Positions 43,212-52,864 are shown, counted from the first letter of the stretch. The stretch: DNA of 52,960 nt from Microbacterium sp. Leaf159 (GCF_001423615.1 NZ_LMOU01000001.1:1710684-1763643); one strand, 5' to 3'. Translations and numbers: made by a program. Notes: a model not told the origin generated them from the sequence alone.

Positions 43212-44195
43212 ATGGAGAAGCGCCCGACGAGCCATGACGTCGCCCATCTCGCCGGGGTGTCGCAATCCACCGTGTCGTTCGTCTTCACGGGACGCGCCGG
43301 AATCTCCGAGGGCACCCGCGAGAAGGTGCTGCGCGCGGCATCCGAGCTCAACTACCGGCCGAACCTCGCCGCCCGATCGATGCGCACGCAGCGCACCGGC
43401 CGCCTCGCCGTCGTGGTGCCGATCGCGACGATGAATCCACTGACCCTGCTGGCGGGGGCCATCGCCGCCGCCCGCGATGAGGGATATGTCGTCGAGGTCG
43501 TCAGCCTGCCCGACGGCCCGGAGGAACGCCTCGAGCGTCTGACCGACGTGGTCGAGTCCGGGCAGTACGAGGGCGTGCTCGCGTTCACGCCGCTCCCGTT
43601 CACCGACACGACCGGCGGTGGGCCGATCGTGCTCTCGGTCGGCGAGTTCGACGACGCCATGCACATGACCGGCGAGTTCACCGACTCACGTCCGATCGCC
43701 GAGATGATCGAGCGGCTGGCAGCCCAGGGGCACCGACGGTTCATCCACCTCGCCGGGGCCGAGGACTTCCCCTCCGCACGAGCACGCCGCGACGCCTATC
43801 TCTCGACCATCGACCGACTCGGACTCGAGTCCCTCGGAGTCACCGACGGCGACTGGAGCGGCAAGGCGGGAGAGGATGCGATCGACGCCCTGCCCGACGA
43901 TGCTCCCCCGCTCGCGGTGATCGCCGCGAACGACGTCATCGCGACCGGCGCGATCCGGGCCGCCACCAGGCGAGGGTGGAAGCTCCCGCACGAAGTCGCC
44001 GTGACCGGCTGGGACGATCACCCCCAGAGCGCGTTCCTCGTCCCCTCGCTCACGAGCGTCTCGCAGGACCGCGAACGTCTCGGCGCCTACTCGATGCACC
44101 GACTCGTCGCGGCGGTGCGAGGTGGCGAGCCGCCCGAGAAGCCCGACGGACTGCTCACCATCGTGTGGCGCGAGTCGACAGAGTCCCTTCAGTGA
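43212..44195 (+). CDS. LacI family transcriptional regulator
   Basis: 327 residues. The N-terminal LacI HTH (SHDVAHLAGVSQSTVSFVF then GTREKVLRAASELNYRPN) is followed by a periplasmic-binding-protein-like effector domain (RLAVVVPIATMNPLTL, LAVIAANDVIATGAIRA, VAVTGWDDHPQSAFL). The ribosome-binding site GAAAGGA lies upstream. It is divergent from the Gfo/Idh-cupin-Gfo/Idh operon and 23 bp upstream of a hydroxyacid dehydrogenase gene in the same direction. It probably controls both in response to a sugar. Confidence 0.95.
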   Translation: MEKRPTSHDVAHLAGVSQSTVSFVFTGRAGISEGTREKVLRAASELNYRPNLAARSMRTQRTGRLAVVVPIATMNPLTLLAGAIAAARDEGYVVEVVSLPDGPEERLERLTDVVESGQYEGVLAFTPLPFTDTTGGGPIVLSVGEFDDAMHMTGEFTDSRPIAEMIERLAAQGHRRFIHLAGAEDFPSARARRDAYLSTIDRLGLESLGVTDGDWSGKAGEDAIDALPDDAPPLAVIAANDVIATGAIRAATRRGWKLPHEVAVTGWDDHPQSAFLVPSLTSVSQDRERLGAYSMHRLVAAVRGGEPPEKPDGLLTIVWRESTESLQ

Positions 44196-44218
44196 CTAGC
44201 GTGGAAGCGGAGGCCCCC

Positions 44219-45154
44219 ATGAAGATCCTGATCCCGAACACCATCGAACTGCCGGTGAAAGCCGACGTCGAGGCTGTCGTCTACGACATCGAAGCAGCCG
44301 TCCCGGAGGAGCACCGCGACGCCGAGGTGCTGGTCGTCTGGCACAACTCGTCGGAATGGCTGAAGGAGGCCGCCCGCGTGCTCCCCCGGCTCCGGCTCGT
44401 GCAGGCTCTCGCCTCCGGTGCCGATGTCGTGCTGAACGCCGGGTTCGGTGATGATGTGCGCGTCTGCTCCGGTCGTTCGCTGCACGACGGTCCTGTCGCC
44501 GAGCACGCACTGACGCTGATCCTCAGCGCGGTGCGGCGCCTCGATCGGCTCCACGATGCGCAGCGCGAGCACCGCTGGGACGAAGATTTCAACGACGTGC
44601 AGAGCGCTCCGAACACGCAGCAGTCCTACACACTCGCAGGCGCGCGGGTCACGATCTGGGGCTTCGGCTCGATCGCCGGGGCGCTCGCTCCCGTCCTCAC
44701 GGCGCTGGGCGCAGACGTGCAGGGCATCGCCCGCACCGCAGGCACCCGATCGGGTTACCCGGTGCACGCGGATGCCGACGCCACGGCGATCCTCGCAGAG
44801 ACCGACGTGCTCGTCTCGATCCTCCCCGCCACAGCCGAGACCACCGACCTGTTCGACACCGAGGTCTTCGGTGCACTCAAGCCCGGAGCGGCCTTCGTGA
44901 ACGTCGGCCGGGGCGCGACGGTCGATGAGAGCGCCTTGATCGCGGCACTCGAGTCGGGCCGGCTGCGCGCCGCCGCCGTCGACGTCACCAAGTCGGAACC
45001 CCTTGCGGCATCCGATCCGCTGTGGGATGCGCCGAACCTGCTCATCACGCCGCACATCGCCGGCAACCGGCCGGTCGGCGCCGCGCACCTGGTCGACCAG
45101 AACGTGACCCGCCTGCACGCCGGCGACGACCTCGTCAACCAGGTGCGCCCGTAG
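44219..45154 (+). CDS. D-isomer specific 2-hydroxyacid dehydrogenase
   Basis: 311 residues from the ATG at 44219, preceded by GGAGG. NAD-binding fold TIWGFGSIAGALAPVLTALG, hallmark NVGRGATVDESALIAAL with the substrate Arg elsewhere in VSILPATAETTDLF, and TPHIAGNRP carrying the catalytic His. LHDGPVAEHALTLIL is the usual hinge helix. It reduces a 2-keto acid or oxidises a D-2-hydroxy acid such as glyoxylate, hydroxypyruvate or phosphonate analogues. Follows the LacI gene by 23 bp, so it likely belongs to the same sugar-acid regulon. Confidence 0.92.
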   Translation: MKILIPNTIELPVKADVEAVVYDIEAAVPEEHRDAEVLVVWHNSSEWLKEAARVLPRLRLVQALASGADVVLNAGFGDDVRVCSGRSLHDGPVAEHALTLILSAVRRLDRLHDAQREHRWDEDFNDVQSAPNTQQSYTLAGARVTIWGFGSIAGALAPVLTALGADVQGIARTAGTRSGYPVHADADATAILAETDVLVSILPATAETTDLFDTEVFGALKPGAAFVNVGRGATVDESALIAALESGRLRAAAVDVTKSEPLAASDPLWDAPNLLITPHIAGNRPVGAAHLVDQNVTRLHAGDDLVNQVRP

Positions 45155-45193
45155 GGTCTGGACACCGCGCGGCGAGCGGCGCATGCTGAACGC

Positions 45194-45589
45194 ATGACCG
45201 CCTTTCAGACCACGCACGCGTTCAGCGGATTCAGCGTCGACGACATCGACGCCGCCCGCTCCTTCTACGGCGACACCCTCGGGTTGGATGTCACCACCAA
45301 TGCCATGGGCTTCCTCGACATCAGCCTGCCCGATGGCGGCTCGATCCTCGTCTACGCCAAGCCGAATCACACGCCGGCGAGCTTCACGATCCTCAACTTT
45401 CCCGTCGACGACATCGACGCGGCGGTCGATGACCTCAACGGGCGCGGAGTCGTGACCAAGATCTACCCCGATTCGGACTTCGACACCGACGACAAGGGCA
45501 TCCTTCGCGGTGGCCCCGATCGCGGCCCCGACATCGCGTGGTTCACCGACCCTGCGGGCAACGTGCTCGCGGTGATGTCAGCCGCCTGA
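45194..45589 (+). CDS. VOC family (glyoxalase/bleomycin resistance fold) protein
   Basis: 131-residue vicinal-oxygen-chelate protein with two beta-alpha-beta3 units: FSVDDIDAARSFYGDTLGLD begins the first, and FPVDDIDAAVDDLNGRGV the second, ending with WFTDPAGNVLAVM. The family binds a divalent metal and acts as glyoxalase, dioxygenase or sequestration protein; substrate unknown. It lies 39 bp after the hydroxyacid dehydrogenase gene with little ribosome-binding signal. Confidence 0.9.
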   Translation: MTAFQTTHAFSGFSVDDIDAARSFYGDTLGLDVTTNAMGFLDISLPDGGSILVYAKPNHTPASFTILNFPVDDIDAAVDDLNGRGVVTKIYPDSDFDTDDKGILRGGPDRGPDIAWFTDPAGNVLAVMSAA

Positions 45590-45637
45590 GCGACGCGGCC
45601 ACCACGACAGGTCAGGGCGTGCGTGTGCTCGACACGA

Positions 45638-46324
45638 TCAGCGCGCGCCCCAGTGCGGCGGCTCCCAGGAGTTCGACGGCAGCGGGAGCAGATGCATCTC
45701 TTCGAGAGCTAGCTCCGCTGCGATCGGATCCGCGTCCTCGACCGCGCGACCCAGACGACCCCACCCGGTCTCGAGCATCGCCCAGTTCGGCTCGCGATCG
45801 CCTGCCGTGATGCGGATCTGGTAGCTCATCGGGGTCATCGCCGCGCGCGCGAGTGAGGCCAGCGCGGCATTGGCGCAGCGTCCGAGCAGCAACTCGTACA
45901 TCTCGATCCCCAGACGCAGGTGCTCATGCGTGTCTCGCGCCGTGAGAGCCGACTCGACCCTGCGGACGATCGCGGCGAATGCCGCCCGGTCGGTGTCGTC
46001 GAACGCACCCACCGTGGTTCGGGTCACTCCGCCCATCACCACGCCCAGAGTCTGGATGAACGATTCCACGTGCTCGGGGTCGGGCTTCACGACACGCGTG
46101 TAGCTCTGCGCAGCCGACTCGACGAGCCCTTCCATCGCCAGGCCCTGCAGGGCGTCGCGAATCGGTGTCCGCGAGATGCCCAGCCACTGCTGCAGCTCTT
46201 TGTCATCGAGGCGCTCGCCCGGCTTCAGCGTGCCGTCGAGAATGGCGTCGCGGATCGCGTCGTGGGCTTCATCACGCAGAAGCCGTCGCTGGACGGTCGG
46301 CTTCGAATCATTGGGAACCGGCAT
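45638..46324 (-). CDS. GntR family regulator, FCD subfamily
   Basis: 228 residues. Winged HTH at about 18-85 (LDDKELQQWLGISRTPIRDAL then GLAMEGLVES), followed by a helical FCD domain. The domain has few of the usual metal-binding histidines, so ligand binding may differ. It lies 72 bp downstream of the epimerase-like gene on the same strand and could be co-transcribed with it, suggesting it controls that gene or the sugar cluster. Confidence 0.87.
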   Translation of the reverse strand: MPVPNDSKPTVQRRLLRDEAHDAIRDAILDGTLKPGERLDDKELQQWLGISRTPIRDALQGLAMEGLVESAAQSYTRVVKPDPEHVESFIQTLGVVMGGVTRTTVGAFDDTDRAAFAAIVRRVESALTARDTHEHLRLGIEMYELLLGRCANAALASLARAAMTPMSYQIRITAGDREPNWAMLETGWGRLGRAVEDADPIAAELALEEMHLLPLPSNSWEPPHWGAR

Positions 46325-46396
46325 GTGGCTTCCTGCTCGGGGGTCGGGAACGCTGCAGCACAGGTTACCGGTCTGCCGTCGCTCAGATCTCCGTCC

Positions 46397-47371
46397 TCAG
46401 GCGAGCAGCCCGTCGAACAGCACGTTCATGGCAGGGTCGACGCGCTGCAGCTCCGGGTGCGCGTCGTGCCAATCGATGATCTCTCTCGCCGCGGTGTGCA
46501 GGGGCACGACCGGGTTGAATTCGGGCACGACCCGGCGGATCTTCGTGTTGTCGAAGATGACCGAGTGCGCCATGTCGCCGGTGAGCTGACCGGCACGGTC
46601 GGGCGCAGCATCCTCGATCGCCGCGCTCGTGGCGTAGCGGATCTTCGGCTCGGCACCCGCCGCACGTCCGAGGATCGAGTAGATGTCGTTCCAGGTGTAG
46701 ACGAAGTCGCTGGTGATCTGGAAGGTGTCGCCGTAGGCGAGCGGGTTGCCGAGCAGCCCCGCGAAGCCCACCGCGAAGTCGCTCGAGTGCGTGAGCGTCC
46801 AGAGCGACGTGCCATCGCCATGCACGATGATCTCCTCGCCGCGGCGGATGCGGTCGATCGCCGTCCATCCGCCGAAAGCAGGGATCGTCCACTTGTCGTA
46901 CGTGTGCGACGGACGCAGCACCGTGACCGGGAAGCCGCGGTCACGGTAGGCGGCTTCGAGCAGATCCTCGCAGGCGATCTTGTCGCGCGAGTACTGCCAA
47001 TACGGATTGCGCAGCGGCGTGGACTCGGTGATCGGCAGGCGCGCCACGGGCTTCTGATACGCGGAGGCCGAGCTGATGAAGACGTACTGCCCCGTGCGGC
47101 CCTCGAAGCGATCGATGTCACGCTGCACCTGGTCGGGGGTGAAGGCGATCATGTCTGCGACCACGTCGAACTCGCGGCCGGCGAGGGCGGCGTCGACCGC
47201 CGCGGCATCCGAGACATCGGCGGTCAGCACCTCGACGCCCTCGGCGGGCTCACGACGCGACTGCCCACGGTTCAGCAGGGTCACCTCCATGCCCCGAGAC
47301 GCGGCGAGCGCGCTCGCCGCAGAGGAGATGATCCCTGTCCCACCGATGAACAACACCTTCGTCGCAGTCAT
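46397..47371 (-). CDS. NAD-dependent epimerase/dehydratase family protein
   Basis: 324-residue extended SDR. NAD motif LFIGGTGIISSAASALAA at the N-terminus, then YVFISSASAYQKP and the catalytic tyrosine and lysine in YWQYSRDKIACEDLL. The second domain (LRPSHTYDKW and later) binds the sugar nucleotide or other substrate. The NAD loop GGTGIIS differs slightly from the GxxGxxG standard, as in the CSP41/atypical SDR group. Substrate unknown; the neighbours include a GntR regulator and a membrane protein. Confidence 0.9.
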   Translation of the reverse strand: MTATKVLFIGGTGIISSAASALAASRGMEVTLLNRGQSRREPAEGVEVLTADVSDAAAVDAALAGREFDVVADMIAFTPDQVQRDIDRFEGRTGQYVFISSASAYQKPVARLPITESTPLRNPYWQYSRDKIACEDLLEAAYRDRGFPVTVLRPSHTYDKWTIPAFGGWTAIDRIRRGEEIIVHGDGTSLWTLTHSSDFAVGFAGLLGNPLAYGDTFQITSDFVYTWNDIYSILGRAAGAEPKIRYATSAAIEDAAPDRAGQLTGDMAHSVIFDNTKIRRVVPEFNPVVPLHTAAREIIDWHDAHPELQRVDPAMNVLFDGLLA

Positions 47372-47438
47372 GCCTTCGACTCTATCGACGGGTCAGGCGC
47401 AGGGCTCCGATCACTGCCCGTTGCGGCAGACTGATCGC

Positions 47439-48155
47439 ATGGCCCCTCGCTCCCGCCTGCTGGCACGCTCCTGGTTCGCGATCGTCGCCCTGATCGGCGT
47501 CATCGGCTTCGCCCTCCAGTTCTACCTGCTGTTCACCGGCGGCGCCGACGCGAACTCGGGCGAGACCGGAGCGACCGCACCGCTGGGCGTCAGGTTCTTC
47601 CGCCTGTTCAGCTTCTTCACGATCCAGAGCAACGTGTTCGTGCTCGTCGCGTCGCTGCTGCTCGTCTTCCGCCCGCGCCTCGGACCGGTGATGCGCGTGA
47701 TCTATCACGATGCCGTGTTGAGCATCGCGGTGACCGGACTGGTGTTCAGCTTCGTACTCGACCCCACGCTCGAGCTGCGCGGCGAGGCTGCGGTCGTCAC
47801 GACGCTCTTCCACAACGTCATCCCCGTCGTGTTCCTCGCCGGGTGGCTGCTGTGGGGACCCCGCAGACTCTGGACGTGGCGCAGCACCCTGTGGGCCTTC
47901 GCGTGGCCGCTCGCCTGGATCATCGGATGCTTCGCCGTCGGCGCGGCGACGGGCTGGTACCCCTATGCGTTCCTCGACCCGTCGATCGCAGGACTCGGCG
48001 CCGCGGTCGGAGGCGCCGCGATCGTGTTCGGACTCGCGGTCGTGCTCGCCCTGATCACGCTGCTGATCGATCGCAAGGTTCCCGCGATCACCGCATCCGG
48101 AGACACGCGCCGCGATGATCGCGGCGAGGCAGCGCTCACCGCGGCGAGGCGCTAG
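47439..48155 (+). CDS. Pr6Pr family membrane protein
   Basis: 238 residues from the ATG at 47439. Six or seven helices: FAIVALIGVIGFALQFYLLF first, then a loop containing FFRLFSFFTIQSNVFVLVAS, which is the characteristic FFTIQSN segment of the Pr6Pr family, and LFHNVIPVVFLAGWLLWGPR. The family is mostly of unknown function. The frame opens earlier but crosses the neighbouring gene antisense; the chosen start is the first with a credible hydrophobic N-terminus. Convergent with the GntR gene at 48221. Confidence 0.85.
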   Translation: MAPRSRLLARSWFAIVALIGVIGFALQFYLLFTGGADANSGETGATAPLGVRFFRLFSFFTIQSNVFVLVASLLLVFRPRLGPVMRVIYHDAVLSIAVTGLVFSFVLDPTLELRGEAAVVTTLFHNVIPVVFLAGWLLWGPRRLWTWRSTLWAFAWPLAWIIGCFAVGAATGWYPYAFLDPSIAGLGAAVGGAAIVFGLAVVLALITLLIDRKVPAITASGDTRRDDRGEAALTAARR

Positions 48156-48164
48156 CCGCAACAA

Positions 48165-48198
48165 GCCTCAGACGACGGTGGCACCGCGGGTGGCCGCG
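48165..48198 (-). pseudogene. Remnant of an aldo/keto reductase 3' end
   Basis: 34 bp that match 32 of 34 positions of 48975-49008, the last codons and stop of the aldo/keto reductase gene. On the minus strand it reads AATRGATVV then TGA, against AATPGATVV then TGA in the intact gene. It sits 810 bp away on the far side of a GntR gene. It is either the tail of a lost tandem paralogue or a duplicated junction. Confidence 0.65.
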
Positions 48199-48220
48199 TA
48201 CACGCGCGATCGCGGCGGAC

Positions 48221-48877
48221 TCAGGCGAGCTGCTCGAAGAGCGCGCGAACTGTCGTCTCGGTGGCTTCCGGTTCTCCCTTGAGTATCGCCCGTGCAGCCG
48301 CTCCGGCCGCAGTCGAGTGCGCCTGCGTCGTGGCGTCACGAGGTGCGCCCTCCGAGAGCTGCAACGCGCACTGAGCGAGAATCGTGCTCTCCACGAGATG
48401 TCTCGCCTGTCGAGGATGCTCGACGAGGTCGGCCACGGCGGCGAGGAACGCGATCGCTGCCGCATTGCGGTCGGCTGCCGCGTCTGCGCGACCGATCAGT
48501 GCGAGATACTCCGCGAGCTCCGAGCGGACCTCGTCCGCAGCCGTGGGAAGAGTCCTTCTGAGCGCTGCGCCGGCGAGCACGCCGGCATAGCCGATCGCCG
48601 CACGCGACTCGGGGGTCATGAAGTCGGCGACCTTCGTGTACCGGGCGGGAGTGACCTCCACCAGTCCGATGTCGCGAAGCCGGATGATCGCCTCGCGGAT
48701 CGGATTCAGCGACATGTCGAGCTCCCTGGCGAACCGGGTGGTGTTGAGCGTGTCGCCTGACGCATACTCTCCCCGGAGTATCGCCGCGAGGATGTGCTGG
48801 AAAGCCCGTTCAGGCAGCGGAACGGACCCGTGATGGATCCACTGTCGCGCCCGCGGCTCGGCATAGGCGATGGTCAT
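48221..48877 (-). CDS. GntR family transcriptional regulator
   Basis: 218 residues. Winged HTH at about 20-88 (PERAFQHILAAILRGEYASG, then TRFARELDMSLNPIREAII), followed by an Ala-rich helical FCD-like domain. Ribosome-binding site GGGGAGC sits 4 nt before the ATG. The gene is bracketed by two near-identical 34-bp direct repeats (48165-48198 and 48975-49008). It lies downstream of the aldo/keto reductase on the same strand (100 bp), so it may regulate that gene. Confidence 0.88.
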   Translation of the reverse strand: MTIAYAEPRARQWIHHGSVPLPERAFQHILAAILRGEYASGDTLNTTRFARELDMSLNPIREAIIRLRDIGLVEVTPARYTKVADFMTPESRAAIGYAGVLAGAALRRTLPTAADEVRSELAEYLALIGRADAAADRNAAAIAFLAAVADLVEHPRQARHLVESTILAQCALQLSEGAPRDATTQAHSTAAGAAARAILKGEPEATETTVRALFEQLA

Positions 48878-48913
48878 TGTTGCTCCCCGGGTCCGTCGTG
48901 GACGCCCCCGTGC

Positions 48914-48927
48914 GTAGGAGCCCCTAC
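48914..48927. promoter_or_regulatory. Dyad upstream of GntR gene
   Basis: GTAGG-AGCC-CCTAC is a perfect 5-bp inverted repeat 37-50 bp upstream of the GntR start at 48877. Possible autoregulatory operator. Confidence 0.35.
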
Positions 48928-48974
48928 TGAACAGACTCGCTGCGGGCCAAAATATTACGCCGAGCCGCCGATAC

Positions 48975-49008
48975 GCCTCAGACGACGGTGGCGCCGGGGG
49001 TGGCCGCG
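48975..49008. repeat. Direct repeat partner, end of aldo/keto reductase gene
   Basis: 34-bp copy, mostly coding for the C-terminus of the aldo/keto reductase. It repeats at 48165-48198 in the same orientation with two mismatches. Confidence 0.7.
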
Positions 49009-50018
49009 AACTCCTCGAGAGCTGCGATGAGGTCGACCGAGAGCACGACCTGGCTCGCCGCGACCGCGTCGTCGATCTGGCCGGTGCGCGATGCGCCGAT
49101 GATCGCGGTGGTCACCACCGGATCGCGCAGCACCCAGGCGATCGCGAGCTGCGGGATCGACAGGCCCGCGTCCTTGGCGACGTGGTCGATGCCGCGGATG
49201 CGCTCGAGATAGCTGTCGGTCAGTGCCGAACCGTTGAGGAAGTGGCTGTTCGCCGCACGCGAGTCGGCAGGGACGTCGCCGTCGATGTACTTGCCGGTGA
49301 GCAGCCCCTGGGCCAGCGGCGAGAACACCGCGCTGCCGACCTTCAGCTCGCGCAGCACGGGGAACAGCTCAGCCTCGGGCGTGCGGTCGAACAGCGAGTA
49401 TCGGGGCTGGTGCAGCAGCAGCTTCACGCCCTGCTCGGCCAGCAGCTCGTAGGCCCGACGGGCGAGCTCGGCCGGGTAGTTCGAGATGCCGACGTACAGC
49501 GCCTTGCCGCTGCGCACGATGTCGGCGAGGGCCGTGACCGTCTCTTCGAGCGGGGTCTCGGGGTCGGGGCGGTGCGAGTAGAACACGTCGACGTAGTCGG
49601 TCTTCATGCGCTGCAGGCTCTGCTCGAGCGAGCGCGTCAGGTACTTGCGCGATCCGCCGTCGCCGAAGGGGCCGGGCCACATGTCGTAGCCTGCCTTGGT
49701 CGTCACGAAGAGCTCGTCGCGGTAGCGGGCGAGGCCGCTGTCGAGAACGGCGCCGAACGTCGACTCGGCCGAGCCGTAGGGCGGGCCGTAGTTGTTGGCG
49801 AGGTCGATGTGCACGACTCCACGGTCGAACGCATGCAGCACGATCTCACGCTGGCTGTCGAAGGTGCGGTCGCGGCCGAAGTTCTGCCAGAGGCCCAGCG
49901 ACACCTTGGGGAGCTGCACCCCGCTGGCACCGGCCCGCTGGAAAGGCACATCGTCGTACCGGGTGGAGGCGGCCTCGAAGGGGCTCGTCAGGCGGGGGTC
50001 ATCGGCAGCGATGGGCAT
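48978..50018 (-). CDS. Aldo/keto reductase, YghZ/Kvbeta-like
   Basis: 346-residue TIM-barrel NADPH-dependent oxidoreductase. The catalytic tetrad is visible: D and Y in HIDLANNYGPPYGSAE, K in FVTTKAGYDMW, and H in VDVFYSHRPDPETPLEET. The cofactor phosphate region at the C-terminus is IIGASRTGQIDDAVAA. The Trp-rich YDMWPGPFGDGGSRKYL loop matches the glyceraldehyde-3-phosphate/methylglyoxal reductase YghZ subgroup. Downstream it ends at a repeat found again beyond the GntR gene. Confidence 0.94.
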   Translation of the reverse strand: MPIAADDPRLTSPFEAASTRYDDVPFQRAGASGVQLPKVSLGLWQNFGRDRTFDSQREIVLHAFDRGVVHIDLANNYGPPYGSAESTFGAVLDSGLARYRDELFVTTKAGYDMWPGPFGDGGSRKYLTRSLEQSLQRMKTDYVDVFYSHRPDPETPLEETVTALADIVRSGKALYVGISNYPAELARRAYELLAEQGVKLLLHQPRYSLFDRTPEAELFPVLRELKVGSAVFSPLAQGLLTGKYIDGDVPADSRAANSHFLNGSALTDSYLERIRGIDHVAKDAGLSIPQLAIAWVLRDPVVTTAIIGASRTGQIDDAVAASQVVLSVDLIAALEEFAATPGATVV

Positions 50019-50248
50019 GAGGGATGCTCCTAGATTCGAGGCGGGGGAAGGCCTTCAGGATAGCGCTTGCCGCACCGCGGACCGGGACTCGCCGTGATCT
50101 GCGATCGTCAGGGCTCCGTCCCGAACTCGCCTGCTCCGACCGAGCCCTGTCAAGGACTCCGACGAAGTCGGACGGTCGAGGTAACGTGGCGCGGAGTCGG
50201 CGAACATCGCATCCGTCCCCGCTGTGCGCGGGATATGAGAAGAGGTCC

Positions 50249-52864
50249 ATGATGGGCGGGACCCCACCGTCGAAGCTCTCCGGCACGTCGAACGCCATCG
50301 TCGTGACCGGAGCACGTGTGCACAATCTTCGTGACGTGAACGTCGCGATCCCCCGCGACGCCCTCGTCGCCTTCACGGGTGTCTCGGGTTCGGGAAAGAG
50401 CTCCCTCGCATTCGGCACCCTCTACGCCGAGGCCCAACGTCGGTACTTCGAATCGGTGGCGCCCTATGCGAGGCGCCTGATGAGCCAGGTCGACATCCCC
50501 GACGTCGACGCCATCGCGGGGCTGCCCCCGGCTGTCGCCCTCCCCCAGCAGCGCACCGCCGGGAGTGCTCGATCGACGGTCGGCAGCGCCACGTCGATCG
50601 GCAACGTCGTGCGGATGCTGTTCTCACGCGTCGGCACCTACCCGCCGGGGGCAGACCCCTTGCTCGCCGAAGACTTCTCGGCGAACACCGTGCAGGGCGC
50701 CTGCCCTCGGTGCCACGGGATCGGACAGGTGTACGACGTGCCCCTTCACCTCATGGTCCCCGACGAGTCGCTGTCGATCCGCGATCGCGCTCTCGACGCC
50801 TGGCCGAGGGCGTGGCACGGCAAGCAGCTCATCGACAGCCTGATCTCCCTCGGCTACGACATCGACATCCCGTGGCGCGAGCTGCCCGAGGAGCAGCGCC
50901 AGTGGGTGCTGTACACCGAGGAGTCCCCTCAGGTGCCGGTGTTCACCGACCGCGGTCCGGCGCAGGTGCGCAAGGCCGTGGCCGCCGGCATCGAACCGTC
51001 GTACATGAGCACGTTCGTCGGCGTGCGGCAGTACGTGCTCAACACCTTCGCCCACTCGAAGAGCGCGAAGATGCGAGAGAAGGCGGCGAGCTTCATGGTC
51101 AGCGTCCGCTGCCCGCTGTGCGACGGCCGCCGGCTGAAGCCCGAGGCCCTCGCCGTAACGTTCGCCGGTCTCGACATCACCGAGATGGCCGGGCTGCCGC
51201 TCGCCGATCTCGCCGCTCTCCTCGAGACGGCACTGGATTCATCCGGGCGCGGGTCTGCTGATGCATCCGATGGCGAGACCCTCTCGCCCGAGAAGCAGCT
51301 CGCGGCGCATCGGCTGGTCGACGAGCTGCGCGATCGGGTCTCGCCCATCATCGAGCTCGGTCTCGGCTACCTGTCCCTGGATCGATCGACCCCCACGCTC
51401 TCGTCCGGGGAGTTGCAGCGGATGCGGCTCGCGACCCAGGTGCTCTCGCAGCTGTTCGGGGTCATGTTCGTGCTCGACGAACCGTCTGCCGGGCTCCATC
51501 CCGCCGACGGCGAAGCGCTCGTGCGCATCCTCCGCTCGCTCAGGGACTCGGGCAACACGGTCTTCTTCGTCGAGCACTCGCTCGATGTGATCCGGCATGC
51601 GGACTGGATCGTCGACATCGGCCCTGGAGCGGGAGCCACCGGGGGCGAGATCGTCTACTCCGGCCCGATCGACGGGCTCCGAAAGGCGGAGCGCTCCCAG
51701 ACTCGGCGGTACCTGTTCGCCGATGAGCTGCGCGCCGAACAGCCGACGACGCCGAAGCCTGCCTCTCGCGAGCCTGACGGCGAGCTCGTTCTCACCGATG
51801 TCTCACGGAACAACCTCCGCAGCGTGTCGGTCTCGATCCCTCTCGGCTGCCTCACCGCCGTCACCGGGGTCTCGGGATCGGGCAAGTCGTCTCTCGTCAC
51901 CCAAGCTCTGCCCGATCTGCTGCACAAGAGCCTGTCCAGCGAGGTCGACAGCGCGATCGACGCATCGAGCGAGACGCAGAGCAGCACGGCAGCGGATCCG
52001 CTGTTCTCCTCGCCGACGGCCGAGACCACAGGGCGCGCTTCCGGTCCTGCCAGCCGCGTGCGGCGCGTCGTGCAGGTCAGTCAGAAGCCGATCGGCCGCA
52101 CGTCACGATCGAACGTGGCGACGTATACGGGCCTCTTCGACCGTGTCCGCGCTCTGTTCGCCGCGACTCCGGAAGCACGTCGGCGGCGATATGCCGCGAG
52201 CCGGTTCTCGTTCAACCTGGCCAGCGGGCGATGCCCCACCTGCAAGGGCGAGGGCACGGTCGAGGTGGAGCTGCTCTTCCTCCCCACCGTCCATGCCCCC
52301 TGCAGCACGTGCGGCGGCACCCGCTACAACCCCGAAACCCTCGAGATCGAGCTCCACGGGCACACCATCGCCGACGTCCTCGCCCTGAGCGTGAACGACG
52401 CGCGTGTTCTCTTCGCAGACGACGCCGACGTCGCGCGACACCTCGATGCCTTGCTCGATGTAGGCCTCGGATACCTGCCGCTGGGCCAGTCGGCGACAGA
52501 GCTCTCCGGCGGCGAGGCACAGCGCGTGAAGCTGGCGTCCGAGCTCCGACGCGCCCAGCACGGCGACACCCTCTACCTGCTCGACGAGCCCACCTCGGGA
52601 CTGCATCCGTCGGACACCGATCGGCTGCTCGTGCATCTTCGGCATCTGGTCGACGCCGGCAACACGGTCGTGATGGTCGAGCACGACATGCGTGTGGTCG
52701 CTCAGGCCGACTGGGTGATCGACATGGGCCCAGGGGCCGGCGACCTCGGAGGCACGGTCGTGGCGCAGGGAACTCCGCGCGCGATCGCCTCGGCTAGCGG
52801 GAGCACGACTGCTTCGTACCTTGCGGACGCGCTCGCAGCGCAGGACCCCAGAGTCAGCGCCTGA
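50249..52864 (+). CDS. UvrA-like ABC protein, class II (UvrA2-type)
   Basis: 871 residues from the ATG at 50249 (AGAGG ribosome-binding site). It contains two ABC ATPase modules: first Walker [21 protein letters not shown] (about 43), signature [13 protein letters not shown] and Walker [19 protein letters not shown]; second [36 protein letters not shown] and [18 protein letters not shown]. Zinc modules are [33 protein letters not shown] and [12 protein letters not shown]. The usual UvrB-binding insert (about 120-150 residues) after Walker A is missing, because the chain passes from [15 protein letters not shown] straight to CPRC within about 100 residues. Such proteins are linked to resistance to DNA-binding drugs rather than nucleotide excision repair. 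It lies next to a tRNA-Ser. Confidence 0.9.
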   Translation: MMGGTPPSKLSGTSNAIVVTGARVHNLRDVNVAIPRDALVAFTGVSGSGKSSLAFGTLYAEAQRRYFESVAPYARRLMSQVDIPDVDAIAGLPPAVALPQQRTAGSARSTVGSATSIGNVVRMLFSRVGTYPPGADPLLAEDFSANTVQGACPRCHGIGQVYDVPLHLMVPDESLSIRDRALDAWPRAWHGKQLIDSLISLGYDIDIPWRELPEEQRQWVLYTEESPQVPVFTDRGPAQVRKAVAAGIEPSYMSTFVGVRQYVLNTFAHSKSAKMREKAASFMVSVRCPLCDGRRLKPEALAVTFAGLDITEMAGLPLADLAALLETALDSSGRGSADASDGETLSPEKQLAAHRLVDELRDRVSPIIELGLGYLSLDRSTPTLSSGELQRMRLATQVLSQLFGVMFVLDEPSAGLHPADGEALVRILRSLRDSGNTVFFVEHSLDVIRHADWIVDIGPGAGATGGEIVYSGPIDGLRKAERSQTRRYLFADELRAEQPTTPKPASREPDGELVLTDVSRNNLRSVSVSIPLGCLTAVTGVSGSGKSSLVTQALPDLLHKSLSSEVDSAIDASSETQSSTAADPLFSSPTAETTGRASGPASRVRRVVQVSQKPIGRTSRSNVATYTGLFDRVRALFAATPEARRRRYAASRFSFNLASGRCPTCKGEGTVEVELLFLPTVHAPCSTCGGTRYNPETLEIELHGHTIADVLALSVNDARVLFADDADVARHLDALLDVGLGYLPLGQSATELSGGEAQRVKLASELRRAQHGDTLYLLDEPTSGLHPSDTDRLLVHLRHLVDAGNTVVMVEHDMRVVAQADWVIDMGPGAGDLGGTVVAQGTPRAIASASGSTTASYLADALAAQDPRVSA

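Noticed and set aside
50019..50248. Possible LexA/SOS box upstream of the UvrA-like gene
   Set aside because: No match to TCGAACnnnnGTTCGA was seen.
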